From positions 205,896 through 269,895 of the forward strand of contig PYSS01000045.1 of assembly GCA_003049465.1 (NCBI GenBank): a stretch of 64,000 nt of DNA, in the 5' to 3' direction. The notes under the pieces are model-generated. The model was given only the letters and a program-made list of their open reading frames with translations, did no database searches and was not told the DNA's origin. Both the position numbers and the translations under genes were made by a program. The stretch comes from Magnaporthiopsis rhizophila. Taxonomy: Eukaryota; Ascomycota; Sordariomycetes; Magnaporthales; Magnaporthaceae. How positions within the stretch are numbered: position 1 is the stretch's first letter; each line of letters opens with the position of its first letter. Below, piece after piece: positions 43,723-53,640 of the stretch.

Positions 43723-44086
43723 TTATAAGTCTCAGCGATCCGGTTCAAGCTCCGGAGAAGACGAATTTTTTGAGAGAGCTTTTTTTTTTTTTAACACTTA
43801 ATATTTTACCCATTCTTTGTTTGTGCTTGCACACGCTTTTATCATTTCATTATCCAGATTTAACGCTGCGACTCTTGGCCATTTTCCGATTTGTTACCCC
43901 TCCTTCACACAGCATTACGTCACACTGATACCCTGAGGCCCCCTTGCTTGATCGTTCAATTCTTATTTACTCCCCGGAACAGGCGTCAAAATCGTTCAAA
44001 TCTAATTCTCTATACGCATCGTTTATAAATAAAGAACCCTCTAACCAGTTGTCTGTCATGCAACACCTCCAAGCGCCCGCAAAACC

Positions 44087-45239
44087 TCAAATGCTCGGCT
44101 TGGCCGCGGCCTCGGCATCCTCCAGCTCCGACAGGTACTTCTCGGCCTCCATAGCGGCCATGCAACCCGAGCCGGCGCTCGTGATAGCCTGCCTGTACCT
44201 CTTGTCCTGCACGTCTCCCGCCGCAAAGACGCCCTCGACGCTCGTCAGCGGCGTGCCGGGGGTCGTCTTGATGTACCCGTCCTCGTCCAGCTCGAGCTGG
44301 CCCTTGACGAGCTGCGTGGCCGGGTCGTGGCCGATGGCGTAAAACAGGCCGTTGGCCTCGAGCGTCTCCAGCGCGCCCGTGACCACGTCCCTGACCACCA
44401 GGTGCGTCATCAAGCCCTTGGGCCCTTCCCCACCTTTTACCTCGACGCCCGTCGTGTTGAACCGCACCGTCACCTTTGGGTGGGCAAGGAGACGCTTTGC
44501 CATGATGGACGACGCGCGCAGCTTATCCCGACGCACCAGGACCGTGACGTGGCTGCCGTATTTTGTAAGGAACATGGCCTCCTCCGCGGCCGAGTCGCCG
44601 CCGCCGATCACGACCAGCGGCTTTTCGCGGAAGATGGGCACGGCGCCGTCGCACACGGCGCAGGCCGAGATGCCGTTCTGCCAGTACTGCTCCTCCCCCG
44701 GCAGGCCTAGGCGGCGCGCCGACGCGCCCGTGGCGACCACGACGGCGTCGGCCGTGTGCACGGCGTCCGGGGACCACTCGGTTGAGAACTTGAAGGGTCG
44801 CGATGACAGGTCCAGGTGGGCCACCGTCTCGGTGATTATGGTGGTCTCGAACCGGACCGACTGCGCGCGCATGGCTTCCATGAGCCCCTGGCCCGAGATG
44901 CCGTCGGGGAAGCCGGGGAAGTTCTCGACGTCGGTGGTTGTGGTCAGCTGGCCGCCTGCTGCGGTACCGTTGGCCATGAAGCCCTCGTACATGACGGCTT
45001 TTTGAAAATTGTGTGTCTTTGTCAGTATCGCTGTGCTGTCAGAGGTCTCGACAGGGGCCGTGCGTGGCTCACGCTTCAGGTTTGCTCGTGCCAGGTAGAT
45101 GGCGGCCGTGTGGGCGGCGGGCCCGGAGCCGATGACTATCGTGGGAGATGGGCGGTGGTTAGCTCGAAGAGCCGTGGCGTCTTGCGGATAACCGCTGTGG
45201 ATAAGGGAAATATGACGTACTAACTACTTTGCTGTGCAT
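44087..45239 (-). CDS. TRR1: thioredoxin reductase
   Basis: Exons 45239-45221, 45135-45073 and 44997-44087 give 330 residues. The first exon is 19 bases and the second 63; introns (85 and 75 bp) are phase 1, and joining restores MHSKVVIIGSGPAAHTAAIY. The FAD loop is IGSGPAAH, the redox pair is CAVC at residues 140-143, and the NADPH loop is VIGGGDSAAEEA followed by VLVRRDKLRAS. The C-terminal FAD motif is GVFAAGDVQDKRYRQA. It reduces thioredoxin with NADPH in the cytosol and possibly mitochondria. The sequence fits housekeeping Trr1/CYS-9 better than GliT-type dithiol oxidases of secondary metabolism, and it lies well outside the cluster. Confidence 0.93.
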
Positions 45240-46511
45240 GGCTCGCTTCGCGGCGGCGCCAAGGCTGGACTGGAAGTCCCTCGGACGGGCGGGTTGCTGC
45301 TTGTTGAGCCCGGCGGCGGCGACGGCGGCGGAGAAACCGGGGCCACTGGACCGGAGGGTGCGTCTGAAGGCCGAGGAGAACAGCTTGGCGGTAGTCGTGT
45401 GTCTTGTTTGCTTGGCCGTCAAAGTTCACTTGCCGAGGTGATGTTTATTTAACTCGTCTTGGAGGGCAAATAATAGAAAGGCCCGTCTAGACCCCGCTAC
45501 TTTTTTTTTTTTTGACCTGTTCCCTCGGTTTCTCCCCGAAATCGGCCGACCAGCGCTGACAAACCCCGCTGCATTTCTGAGGCCCGCTTAAGCAGGTACC
45601 GACGTTAAACCTGGGATTCCAAATGTCTGATCCGTATGACAAAGTTCCTTGGAATCGCCTCTACGCCCTTCTGGAATCATAAACGTTGGATTCGGGCGAA
45701 CTCAAGATTTGGCAGTCTGGAGGAAAGAATTATTCCAGTATGGGGAAGTGTTCGCGGGAAATCCAACATTGTCATCCTGGAAGGGTGTAAACTTTGAGAT
45801 TCCTTTGGTATAGATACCACCCTCCCATGTGCCTCGCTGCATCGTAATTTTTGCTAAATAATACAGTAAAACCGATGTCCGCCATGAAAGCGATACGAAA
45901 TCCTACGCGCAGGACAGCTTTGGAAACATGCTCGTCACCAAGAGGAGGTCTTTGCCGTTCCGGGTGCCCTAGATGAGACACCTCATGGAATAGGTTAATG
46001 ATATGAGAGACCGAGCAGAGCTGCAGCACGTCGGTTAATCTTTACCAGCCCACCAGAACCTCAGTTCGAGCAGGTCATGCCACGTGTAGTCGGGGAGAAC
46101 TGCACATCATAGGACAACAAGAGTCAACGCTGATATCCGCTCTTATGTCACCGATTGGAAGCTTCAAGACAGGTTCGACTTGGTCACCAAGGCCCTCCCT
46201 GCTACGGGGTCTGTTCCTTTCACTATAATGTGATGTTACTTTCAATACTACGCTCGTCCACCAACGGACCCGAGCCGCCAGGCCTAGCACTCTGTATGGT
46301 CGCTGCAACGCATAGCATACAAAGCCCACTCGCCTTTGGAAGAGCTATCCGCCAGGCTCACTTTCCGATATTACCGCAGTCAAAGTGCTCTCGTTGCTGG
46401 ACAACCATCCAACGCATGTATCCTTCCTTCCTTCCCGACGGTCATCCCAACCAACAGAGTAAATTACAACTTTGCCAAAAAAAAAAAAAAAAAGGGGACG
46501 GTCCAGAACCC
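45240..46511. other. intergenic region upstream of TRR1
   Basis: This holds the TRR1 promoter (CT-rich near the start, T12 at 45502-45513) and the 3' flank of the next minus-strand gene. An A17 run lies at 46477-46493, 19 bp beyond that gene's stop. No gene is supported. Confidence 0.5.
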
Positions 46512-47766
46512 TCAATATGTACTCTGCCGCCCAACAAAGCGGCCCTTCCCCCTCCCATCATCGACAGGCACCTCCCCTGCGGGCGGCTCCTTGGCCGGCA
46601 GCTCCACCAGCCGACGGGGTTGTACCCCCGCGAGCTCCCCCGGCGTGTCCCAAGCGTACATCTCCTGGACGGACGTCGCCCTCGGCAGGTGATCCGAGTG
46701 CAGCTGCGGCTTTTCGTACTTGTCGCTGCCGGCTATTTTGTTTTGTCCCTGTTGCCTTTTTCGGCGTCGTCGATATAGGCAGACGGCGCCGACCGCAAGC
46801 AGGATCAGCGCTGCCGTGGCGGCGATGGAGCCAATGATGGCGGCGGCCATGGAGTTCATTGCGGGGCCTATGGCAAACAAGGTAAAGTGTCAGGGGTCTG
46901 TTGGTTTAGCCGAGACGAAAAAGAAAGAGGTTGTCTCTCCCAAAAGCATCTCACCTTGCTGTGCGTCAGCGTTCGTTCTCGTCGTCGGGGTTGTTTGCCC
47001 CTCCGCTGGCTGTCCCGACTTTAGCCCGCCTGTCGTGTCCGGGGTCGACAACGTGCTGCTGCTGCTGCTGCTGCTCCGAGTGACCTGGTCACTACTGGTC
47101 GACGATGAGGTGGTAATACCGTTGCTGGACGTGGTGCCGGGAGCGGTGGTGGGAGTGGTGCTGGATCTGTGGCTGGACTTGGTGCTGGACGTGGCGGGTG
47201 GAGGCAGGCTGGAAAGAGAACTAGCCTGTGCTCTGGCCGCGGCAAACATGTTGGCTAGGTTACCTCCAGTCAGCTCGGAGCCGGCCGGGATTGTGCCCTG
47301 GTTGGATCGGATATCGGCCATGATCTTGGCCAGGAACTTTGTCTGTTCGCAGCAGGAAAAGGGCTCCTCGAGATCTGCCGGCAGAACGCTGCCGCTGACG
47401 GTGGAGCCGCTGTTGGCCATGGCGTCGATGCAAACGAGGCAGCCCTCGACGTAGGCCATGTATGTGTTGCGGTCGTTGCATAGCGCAGCCACCTTCCCTA
47501 TCTTTTTGGCTTCGGGTGATGCGCTGTCTGTGATGTGTATCCGCGAACCGATCGGAATTTGTCAGTGGTTGAAGACATCGAGCTGCCTGAAGCTTCGAGC
47601 AGTCAAGTTTGTGGTTGGCCGAGTGGGGAGCGAGCGGGATGATCCATCTAGGCCAGAACTTACCGCAGAAATAACAGGAGTCCCGCGACGTCTTGTACTC
47701 CCGAGGTCTTTTGGCGACGTGTGCGGAAGAGTCCCGTCCCGGCGTTGTCGATGCGGTGCCAGCCAT
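46512..47766 (-). CDS. single-pass membrane protein with Cys-rich head and Ser/Thr-rich stalk
   Basis: Exons 47766-47664, 47527-46955 and 46867-46512 give 343 residues; both introns (136 and 87 bp) are phase 1. The head contains paired cysteines (DSCYFC, ALCND, GCLVCID, FSCCEQ) and a stalk of Ser/Thr repeats (TTSSSTSSDQ). One membrane helix, AAAIIGSIAATAALILLAVG, is followed by the basic stop-transfer CLYRRRRKRQQ. The cytosolic tail holds VELPAKEPPAGE. The layout resembles fungal wall-stress or surface-sensor proteins. The first ATG in frame gives no signal peptide, so either a 5' exon is missing or the protein uses its membrane helix as an anchor. No function can be assigned. It is next to a second protein of the same design. 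Confidence 0.65.
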
Positions 47767-48555
47767 GGTCCAGATCGTGGTGATATCCACCTATCACCTT
47801 TGTCCGTTTTGGTACCTGTCTAGTCAGAATGGACGGGGAGAGACTGAAATAGACTAGGCCGAGATATAATTAGGAGAAAGGGCGAGGGGAGAGAAGACAG
47901 AGAGCAAGGAGGGGCGAAAAGATAAATGGACATTCTTGCTCGACATTGTAGCCGACGATCGACAGAGGCGGACTGCTGCGCCTGTTTCATTTTCATCGCG
48001 TTTTTTTGACAGGTGTGGTTGTACGGCGCTCTGCTTGCAAATTGCAATTACCAACGGGGTAACCGTAAGGGATCGTGTACATTGCGATATATGCACCGAC
48101 GCAGTGGCCTCCGTTGGGGGCCGTTGCCTACATAAAACATTGGGTCTTTGGCCAAACGCCGCAGCTGAAGAATGGGATGTGCCTTGGCAGCCTGCCAAGT
48201 GATCATGATAATCGCTGTCATAGACGCCGGCTATAGCAGATCGAAGGGGCAAAGAAGATTAGAAGGGGTGTCAGGAAGAGGCTGCCCCGTCTCAAAAGGT
48301 CTGCGCTTACAGGCTGGCTTAGTGCGGCACCTTCTCTCTTGTCTGGGTTCGGCGGGGGCGGAAAAAAGAGAGTCAGATCCTGATCCATCTACGAAGGGTG
48401 TCTGTCGGTCGTCTATGAAAAAGACCAGCAGGCACGCGATCTCAGTCATCATTACTAAGGTTTTTTTAAGTCTGCTAGCTAGACTCCTCGAGTAGGGTAA
48501 GAGTAGAAGAATAGCATTAACCCCTCCAGCTGCCGGCATGATGCATCTTGTTGCT
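47767..48555. other. spacer between two membrane-protein genes
   Basis: This is the promoter or leader of the upstream minus-strand gene, with a CT-rich tract on the minus strand at 47830-47930, and the 3' flank of the next. I looked for a signal-peptide exon for the 46512-47766 gene here and found none that joins in phase. Confidence 0.4.
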
Positions 48556-49764
48556 CTATCTCGTCTCTTCGGCCGGGAGCTCCGCCACGGGAGCAACTGG
48601 TCCGAAGCCCACGTGCTGTGCTGGCGACAATGGAGTGGCCATCTCTCGCAGCTGGACCATGGCCTCCAGCTCGCTCAGCGGGCGCGGTGAGGCCTTGGCC
48701 TCCATCCCGGGCACACTGCCGTTGACGGGCCCAGCTTGGTCGTCTTTTCTGCCCCGGTGCCGGCGACGGTAAAGGAAAACTCCCAAGACTGCGAGAAGGA
48801 CCACAACGACTGCGCCGGCGACCGAGCCCGCTATCACTCCGACCGCAGGTACGTTTGCGGGTTCTGGGGAGTTCCCAGGGGTGTGTGTTTAGTATCAAGA
48901 CGAGACCCAGACGAGAGCCAGACGAGAACCAAACGGGGAGATCTAAAAATACCCTGTATATTTGAGGTCGAGGTGGGCGGCGGATAGCTAATAACGGTGA
49001 CGGTAGGCGGAGCGATCTCGTCCGGCTCGTCCGTCGTTGAGCTTGTTTCCCCTGGCGGCGCGCTCTCGGTCGCGTGCCTGAGGATATTTCTCGTGGCCAC
49101 AGACATTCCACACCACCAGAGGGAATAGCCCGTGATGCTTTCATCGACATATATGTATTTGACGCAGCTCGTGTATGGCCGGGCGGTACTGCGCACACGG
49201 AACAGGAGGAGCTTTAGCTTCTGATGCACACAACTAACGACAACCCCCAAGACGTACCATAGCGTAGTGCCGTTACCGATTGTAGGGTAGCGAGATACCG
49301 AAGACAGCGGCAGGCAAGACGTGGCTGGATGGCATGGCCTCGTCGGCCTATCCGGACAGCAATCAACGACCTTGGAGCGAGACCAGCTGGTCATGTGAGA
49401 ATTGTCGCCACACCTTCGAAAAGATGCTGTGAGTTGTCCACTGATCAGCAAGCCAGTCTTTGGGCTTATTACTGCTTCGCTTTCAGGGGCTGCAAAAGGG
49501 AAGGGCAGGCGGACAAAGTACTCCGGCTATGTATCCAAGCGTTCGGTTATTCACTCCCCTGGGCTGTAAAAGCGCCTGCGACGCAAGCAAAGGGGCCGGG
49601 GTGGGCTCCGGGGCCCTGTCGACGATGGGATGCGGGTTTCCGGCCGTTGGCCTGGCCGGCCGCCAGCCCGTCTCGCCCGGGCCGTCGTCCCATCGGAGCA
49701 CCTCCGCATGGGCGGCCGAGCGGCTCGTCCATGCGAGGGCCACCAATGCCAGGACGCTCTTCAT
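48556..49764 (-). CDS. secreted-type single-pass membrane protein with Cys-rich ectodomain
   Basis: Exons 49764-49515, 49426-49258, 49188-48953 and 48863-48556 give 320 residues. Introns 2 and 3 (69 and 89 bp) have good borders. Intron 1 (88 bp) uses a weak GTCCGC donor but has a good CTGAT branch site and restores frame. A signal peptide MKSVLALVALAWTSRSAAHA is followed by WDDGPGETGW. The ectodomain has GYIAG, RRCGDNSH, VVDCCPD and SYSLWWCG-type cysteines, as in a common fungal surface family. A Ser/Thr/Pro stalk leads to one helix, GVIAGSVAGAVVVVLLAVLG, then YRRRHRGRKDD. The tail ends VAELPAEETR, similar to the neighbouring gene. Function is unknown; a cell-wall sensor or adhesin is plausible. 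Confidence 0.65.
48898..48930 (+). repeat. three tandem 11-bp units (AGACGAGANCC) in an intron
   Basis: Three units differ only at one or two positions and a fourth is partial. They lie wholly in intron 3 of the membrane-protein gene. Confidence 0.7.
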
Positions 49765-51106
49765 CCTCCTCAGACCTGTATTTTCTTCTACCCTTGAGAT
49801 ATTCTGGGCCGAAATCAAAGAGTTGAATAGGATTAGTTAATCGGTGCGACCACAGCGAGATCGGGTAGCAGGGCCGGGCGAGGGTAGTTCTGCAGGCGGA
49901 ACGGATCCTGTCGGGCGACGCAGGTTTATAAGACAGTCGGTAAGGCTAGGTCTTGCAGGAACAGCGCATCCTTTCAGCGCCACCACATGAGGGCGATGCG
50001 AGCTGTCGGCACAGCCGCACCCCAGACTCGCGCACCCACCCGGTTCGCTGGAGAATCAGGTGAGCTTCTTGTCTGGTACGGAAATGGCGCTAACCATCTA
50101 GCCTTCCAATCTTGCGAACCTTGGGGGCAGTGTTGCCAAGTGACTGCATAGCCCCAGCCCTGGCTAGTGTGTGGTTGGATGTGTGGCCAGCTAGCTTACT
50201 TCCACTAGTATCGGCGTTCATGTCGACGGTTTTGGTGGCGCATCCGAGGAGGAGTCCAATCAGACGTGTAACTTCGAGGCAGATTGCGGTTATCTTTGAT
50301 AGGGTGACCAAGATGGGAATACCGGAAGAAATAAGAAGACAACCCTACGAGAGGAAGATGAGATGGGTGGCCGGGATGAAGGTGACATGCATCGAAATGT
50401 GAGACGCTGAACGATTAATTTAATCGAGCGCATGAAACGTGCGTAAACAGTCTGTCTTTGATATCCATCCATCAGACGACATTTTCTGTGACAACCCGAA
50501 AGCGTGGTGTCCATGTCGCCGTGGTGCGATAACGACGTCAAAAACCGGGCCAAGCACAGGCAGTCTTCTACTTGTCACTATTGAACCAGATTGACGGGGA
50601 GCCCGGCAGATATTATATCCGTGGCACGGCCCGACACAGGACGGATCAAGGCGAGTCTAGACGGGGAGACTGGGCGGGTAACCCTCGTTGGCGGCAAGAG
50701 GCGCAGTCCCTATGTCCGTGTAAGGTTAACCAAGGCCGGCGTTGTGATCTACAAGCTCCCGGTAAGCGTGGTTGCTCCAACATCATCAGTATTCGGCCCC
50801 TCCAGACTCGTTCCATCCTGCAACCACCAGTGGGCAGACCCAAGGCCCGTCACTCTCCTGATACGGGACGGCAGTGCCATGTCGGCCCGGTTGTAGTTGG
50901 GGGACCGAGATTCGAACCCGAGTCGGAGGCTGTTCGCTCCGTATAGGCCCCGCCGTGTCCGGGATGTCTCGCCTGTCCGCTCCGATAGCCACAGTCACGG
51001 GCGGCCTTGCTGAATCGGCGATCCGGCGGACAAGGGTTTCTCTAGACTATAGATACGGTGGCTTGGGCCATGTCGTGACGTCTTTGTTCTTGCGAGAAGA
51101 TGTCGC
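49765..51106. other. intergenic region
   Basis: This is the promoter of the membrane-protein gene plus unassigned sequence. A T-arm-like segment (GAGATTCGAACCCGAG, 50908-50923) does not fold into a tRNA. No gene is supported. Confidence 0.4.
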
Positions 51107-51166
51107 TCTCGGTGCTCCTCCTCCTTTATCTCCGAGAGAAGCATGAGCTACCCTTTGTAGGCACCT

Positions 51167-51508
51167 GTGCCCGGTATATCTACAAACCGTGGCACTCGTC
51201 AGGAAACATCCCTGGCCCTGGCTCTCACCAGCGTCCTGGCACTCACCCCGGCCACAGCTGCCGGCAGCATAATTGCGAAGGCAGCAGACCAGTTCTGCGG
51301 CGATATTAACTACAATTCCACCGACGTTTTCAAGGACCAGGGCAACCACCTCGAAGTCAAGATCGACCGGGCCACCCTTGACGCCCATAACTGGGCTTTT
51401 GTAGGCGAGAGCAACAACAACGGCGACATGTGCCTGTACGCTGGCCATCCTTCAGGGTGTAAAGCTGCGAGAATATGGATGGTTACAAAGGCGATACATG
51501 TAATGTGA
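51167..51508 (+). CDS. possible small secreted protein, incomplete
   Basis: One frame contains a secretion-like hydrophobic stretch TSLALALTSVLALTPATAA followed by a compact mature part with QFCGDINYNSTDVF, HNWAFVGESNNN and GDMCLYAGHPSGCK. No ATG starts this frame cleanly. An upstream ATG at 51100 could be joined by a 46-bp intron, which is at the lower size limit. The 3' end runs into a poly-A tract containing an N, and the last residues look non-coding, so the real C-terminus may be lost in the assembly. Three cysteines remain. I do not recognise the family. Call it a candidate effector-like or decayed gene. Confidence 0.35.
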   Translation: MPGISTNRGTRQETSLALALTSVLALTPATAAGSIIAKAADQFCGDINYNSTDVFKDQGNHLEVKIDRATLDAHNWAFVGESNNNGDMCLYAGHPSGCKAARIWMVTKAIHVM

Positions 51509-51530
51509 CAAGATGTAAATGTCTCTCCCG

Positions 51531-51578
<48 letters not shown>

Positions 51579-51579
51579 N

Positions 51580-51619
<40 letters not shown>
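51531..51619 (+). repeat. poly-A tract with an undetermined base (A47-CNC-A39)
   Basis: There are 47 A, then C-N-C, then 39 A. The N at 51579 is the only ambiguous base I noticed in the window. The tract is probably an assembly join or collapsed homopolymer. Confidence 0.9.
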
Positions 51620-51621
<2 letters not shown>

Positions 51622-51658
51622 AAAACACCCCTCGCGATATCCCATGGTCCCACGCACC

Positions 51659-52456
51659 TCAAAGCTCTCCACCCTCAGTCTCACCCCGCACAACAAGCTT
51701 CTGGCTCATCGGTATCTTCCCCTTGGGCGACGGCGCATCCCCAACCCGCCCACCAAACACAAGCTGCGCCGTCACCTCCCAGCTCGGCCTTACACCCCAC
51801 GCCTCAAGCGCCGCGGCACCTTCACCGGCGGCGAGCGGGCCGTTAAAATGCTGCAGGTTGGCCCCCAACCCCTCGGCGCTCAGCGCCGTCCACACCGCCA
51901 GCTGCAGCATGCCGCCCGACTCCCTCGCCCAGACGGGGAACTCGGCCGCGTAGGCGGGCACGTCGGCCGCGTACCGCTCCACCACTTCCCTGTCGATGAA
52001 GAACAGCACCGTGCCGGCGGCCGCGCGGTGCGCCGCCAGCTTGGCCGCGCCCGACGACGCCCACTGCTCAGCCGACAGCGTGGCCTTGCGCGCGGCCGCG
52101 ACGGTGTCCCAGAGCCGCTCGTGCTCGGGGCCGAGGAGCACGAGGGCGCGGTTGGGCTCCGAGTTGAAGGCGCTGGGGACGGTCTGGAGCGCGTCCTGCA
52201 CCAGCCGCGTGATCCGCTGCCCGGTGACGGGTGCGGGAAGGGTCTTGTCCAGGCCGTACCAGGTCCTGCGAGCGGCGAGGGCTTCGAACAGGCCCGAGGT
52301 TGTGTTTATGGCTGCCGTTGTTGGTTCGACGTTGGGTGCTGGGGAGAGCAGCGACTGGGCGTCCCTGAAGATGCCGAAGAGGCCCAGGGTGGCGAGGGGT
52401 AGGACCAGGGCCCAGACCCAGAGCGGTGGTCCTTGCGATTTTGGAGACGGCGCCAT
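51659..52456 (-). CDS. nitroreductase-family protein (Frm2/Hbn1-like) with N-terminal membrane anchor
   Basis: This is a single exon of 265 residues. After a hydrophobic segment (PLWVWALVLPLATLGLFGIF, about 11-30) comes a nitroreductase fold of the fatty-acid-repression (Frm2) type: LFEALAARRTWYGLDKTLP, VQDALQTVPSAFNSEPNRALV, LLGPEHERLWDTV, AAGTVLFFIDREVVE, and FPVWARESGGMLQLAVWTAL. The family binds FMN and is linked in yeast to lipid signalling and oxidative stress. Typical members are about 200 residues and soluble, so the membrane-anchor-like extension is unusual. The C-terminus is slightly longer than in yeast and lies 39 bp from the poly-A/N tract at 51531-51619. Substrate is unknown. 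Confidence 0.8.
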   Translation of the reverse strand: MAPSPKSQGPPLWVWALVLPLATLGLFGIFRDAQSLLSPAPNVEPTTAAINTTSGLFEALAARRTWYGLDKTLPAPVTGQRITRLVQDALQTVPSAFNSEPNRALVLLGPEHERLWDTVAAARKATLSAEQWASSGAAKLAAHRAAAGTVLFFIDREVVERYAADVPAYAAEFPVWARESGGMLQLAVWTALSAEGLGANLQHFNGPLAAGEGAAALEAWGVRPSWEVTAQLVFGGRVGDAPSPKGKIPMSQKLVVRGETEGGEL

Positions 52457-53640
52457 TAGGCTGGGAGTTGTTTTTGCTTATACGCAACCAAGTGCGGTTA
52501 GAATATGAAAATTAAAGAAAAGGAAAAAGATAACTAGAGACGATTTCAGTTGGCTGGAGACATGATTTTGTGTCCTCTTCGCCGCGCTTTTGGATTGGTA
52601 ATCAAACCGGGCGACCTCAAGGCCGAGGGCCGGGGTTCGAAGCCATTTCAGAGCGCCGCGTCAGTCATGCAATAAGCCTTGTTCATAAAGCACGACAGGG
52701 TATGTTGGGAGAAAGTCCGATGTAAATACACCTCAAATGCCAAGACACAAACCTCTACCCTGATGGACAGGGACGGCTGCAAAAGGGTGTATGAAGCAGG
52801 CATTGGCCGTATATAGCACAACGTGCCTCAATACCATCAAGGCACCCCCAACTACAGTAACCGCATTTACGGGCTGTTTTTTTGTTCTCCTACGGACAGC
52901 TATCCTGTGATATCAACAGCAAAGAAAGACCATCGCTGGCCGGTTGGGCTTCTCTTCACCGGCTCCCAAGCACAGGGAACCTGCGCTCGGCGACATATAT
53001 GCAGCCAGGAAACCAAACTGGCAGACACGCTGCTCTCCAGAGACGGATGCCCATCCAGTCAATGTCCGTTCGGCAGACGCATAGTGAAGCTGGAAGAGGC
53101 CCACCAGAATAACAGGTGCAGGGTATGTAGTGATGAACAAGAGATTCCGGGAAAAAACTGAACGCAAACGCAACGCAAACTCGTCTCTCTAAATCATCAT
53201 CGCTGTCGCTGTCCCAATCCCGGTCCCGGAGCCCGATTACCGTCATACCATGGCATAACAAAAAGACCACCGAAAACAGAATAGGAAAGAAAAAAAAAGA
53301 AAAGTGTCTCGTACTCATACATAGCACGTATACACCAGCCAGGAATACAAATCCCCCGCTAACCCCTAAACACCAGATACCAGATATCAACAGAAAGGCA
53401 TGACAGTGAAGTTAAGTGATGCCTACCGGTCGCCCAGAAAGAAGAAGAAATACCAGAAGAGTTGCATGTTTCAGAAAAACACTTCCCTCAATAAACAGTC
53501 CCAACCCAATCCAAAGCGCCCCCAAGAACCCCCAACACAGCAAGCACAACATCGCCCGTGAACCACATCACCCCACCCAGCGCCGCCATGGCCGCCCAGA
53601 CGGCCAGGAGCGTGGCGTCGCCGGCGGCAGACATGGATAG
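52457..53640. other. intergenic region with a tRNA-like 73-mer
   Basis: The stretch 52584-52656 has ends that pair as a 7-bp acceptor stem (GCGCTTT with AGAGCGC, one G-U), is exactly 73 nt and contains a perfect B box GGTTCGAAGCC at 52634-52644. The D, anticodon and T stems are poor, so it is treated as a tRNA relic. The rest (AC-rich from 53400 to 53600) shows no gene. Confidence 0.4.

Larger units (their letters stand above)
43023..44086. other. intergenic region with tRNA-Ile and a tRNA-like relic
   Basis: This lies between the convergent COG4 and TRR1 genes. It carries an intact tRNA gene and, 250 bp upstream of it, a tRNA-derived sequence on the other strand, both listed separately. A T14 run at about 43780-43793 could serve as a distal pol III terminator. 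Confidence 0.6.

Noticed and set aside
44087..45239. Thioredoxin-reductase-like gene as a GliT-type cluster enzyme
   Set aside because: Sequence around CAVCDGAVPIF is that of housekeeping Trr1, and the gene lies 10 kb from the cluster beyond COG4.
50891..50935. T-arm-like GAGATTCGAACCCGAG suggesting a minus-strand tRNA
   Set aside because: No acceptor or anticodon stem could be formed and the B box is imperfect.
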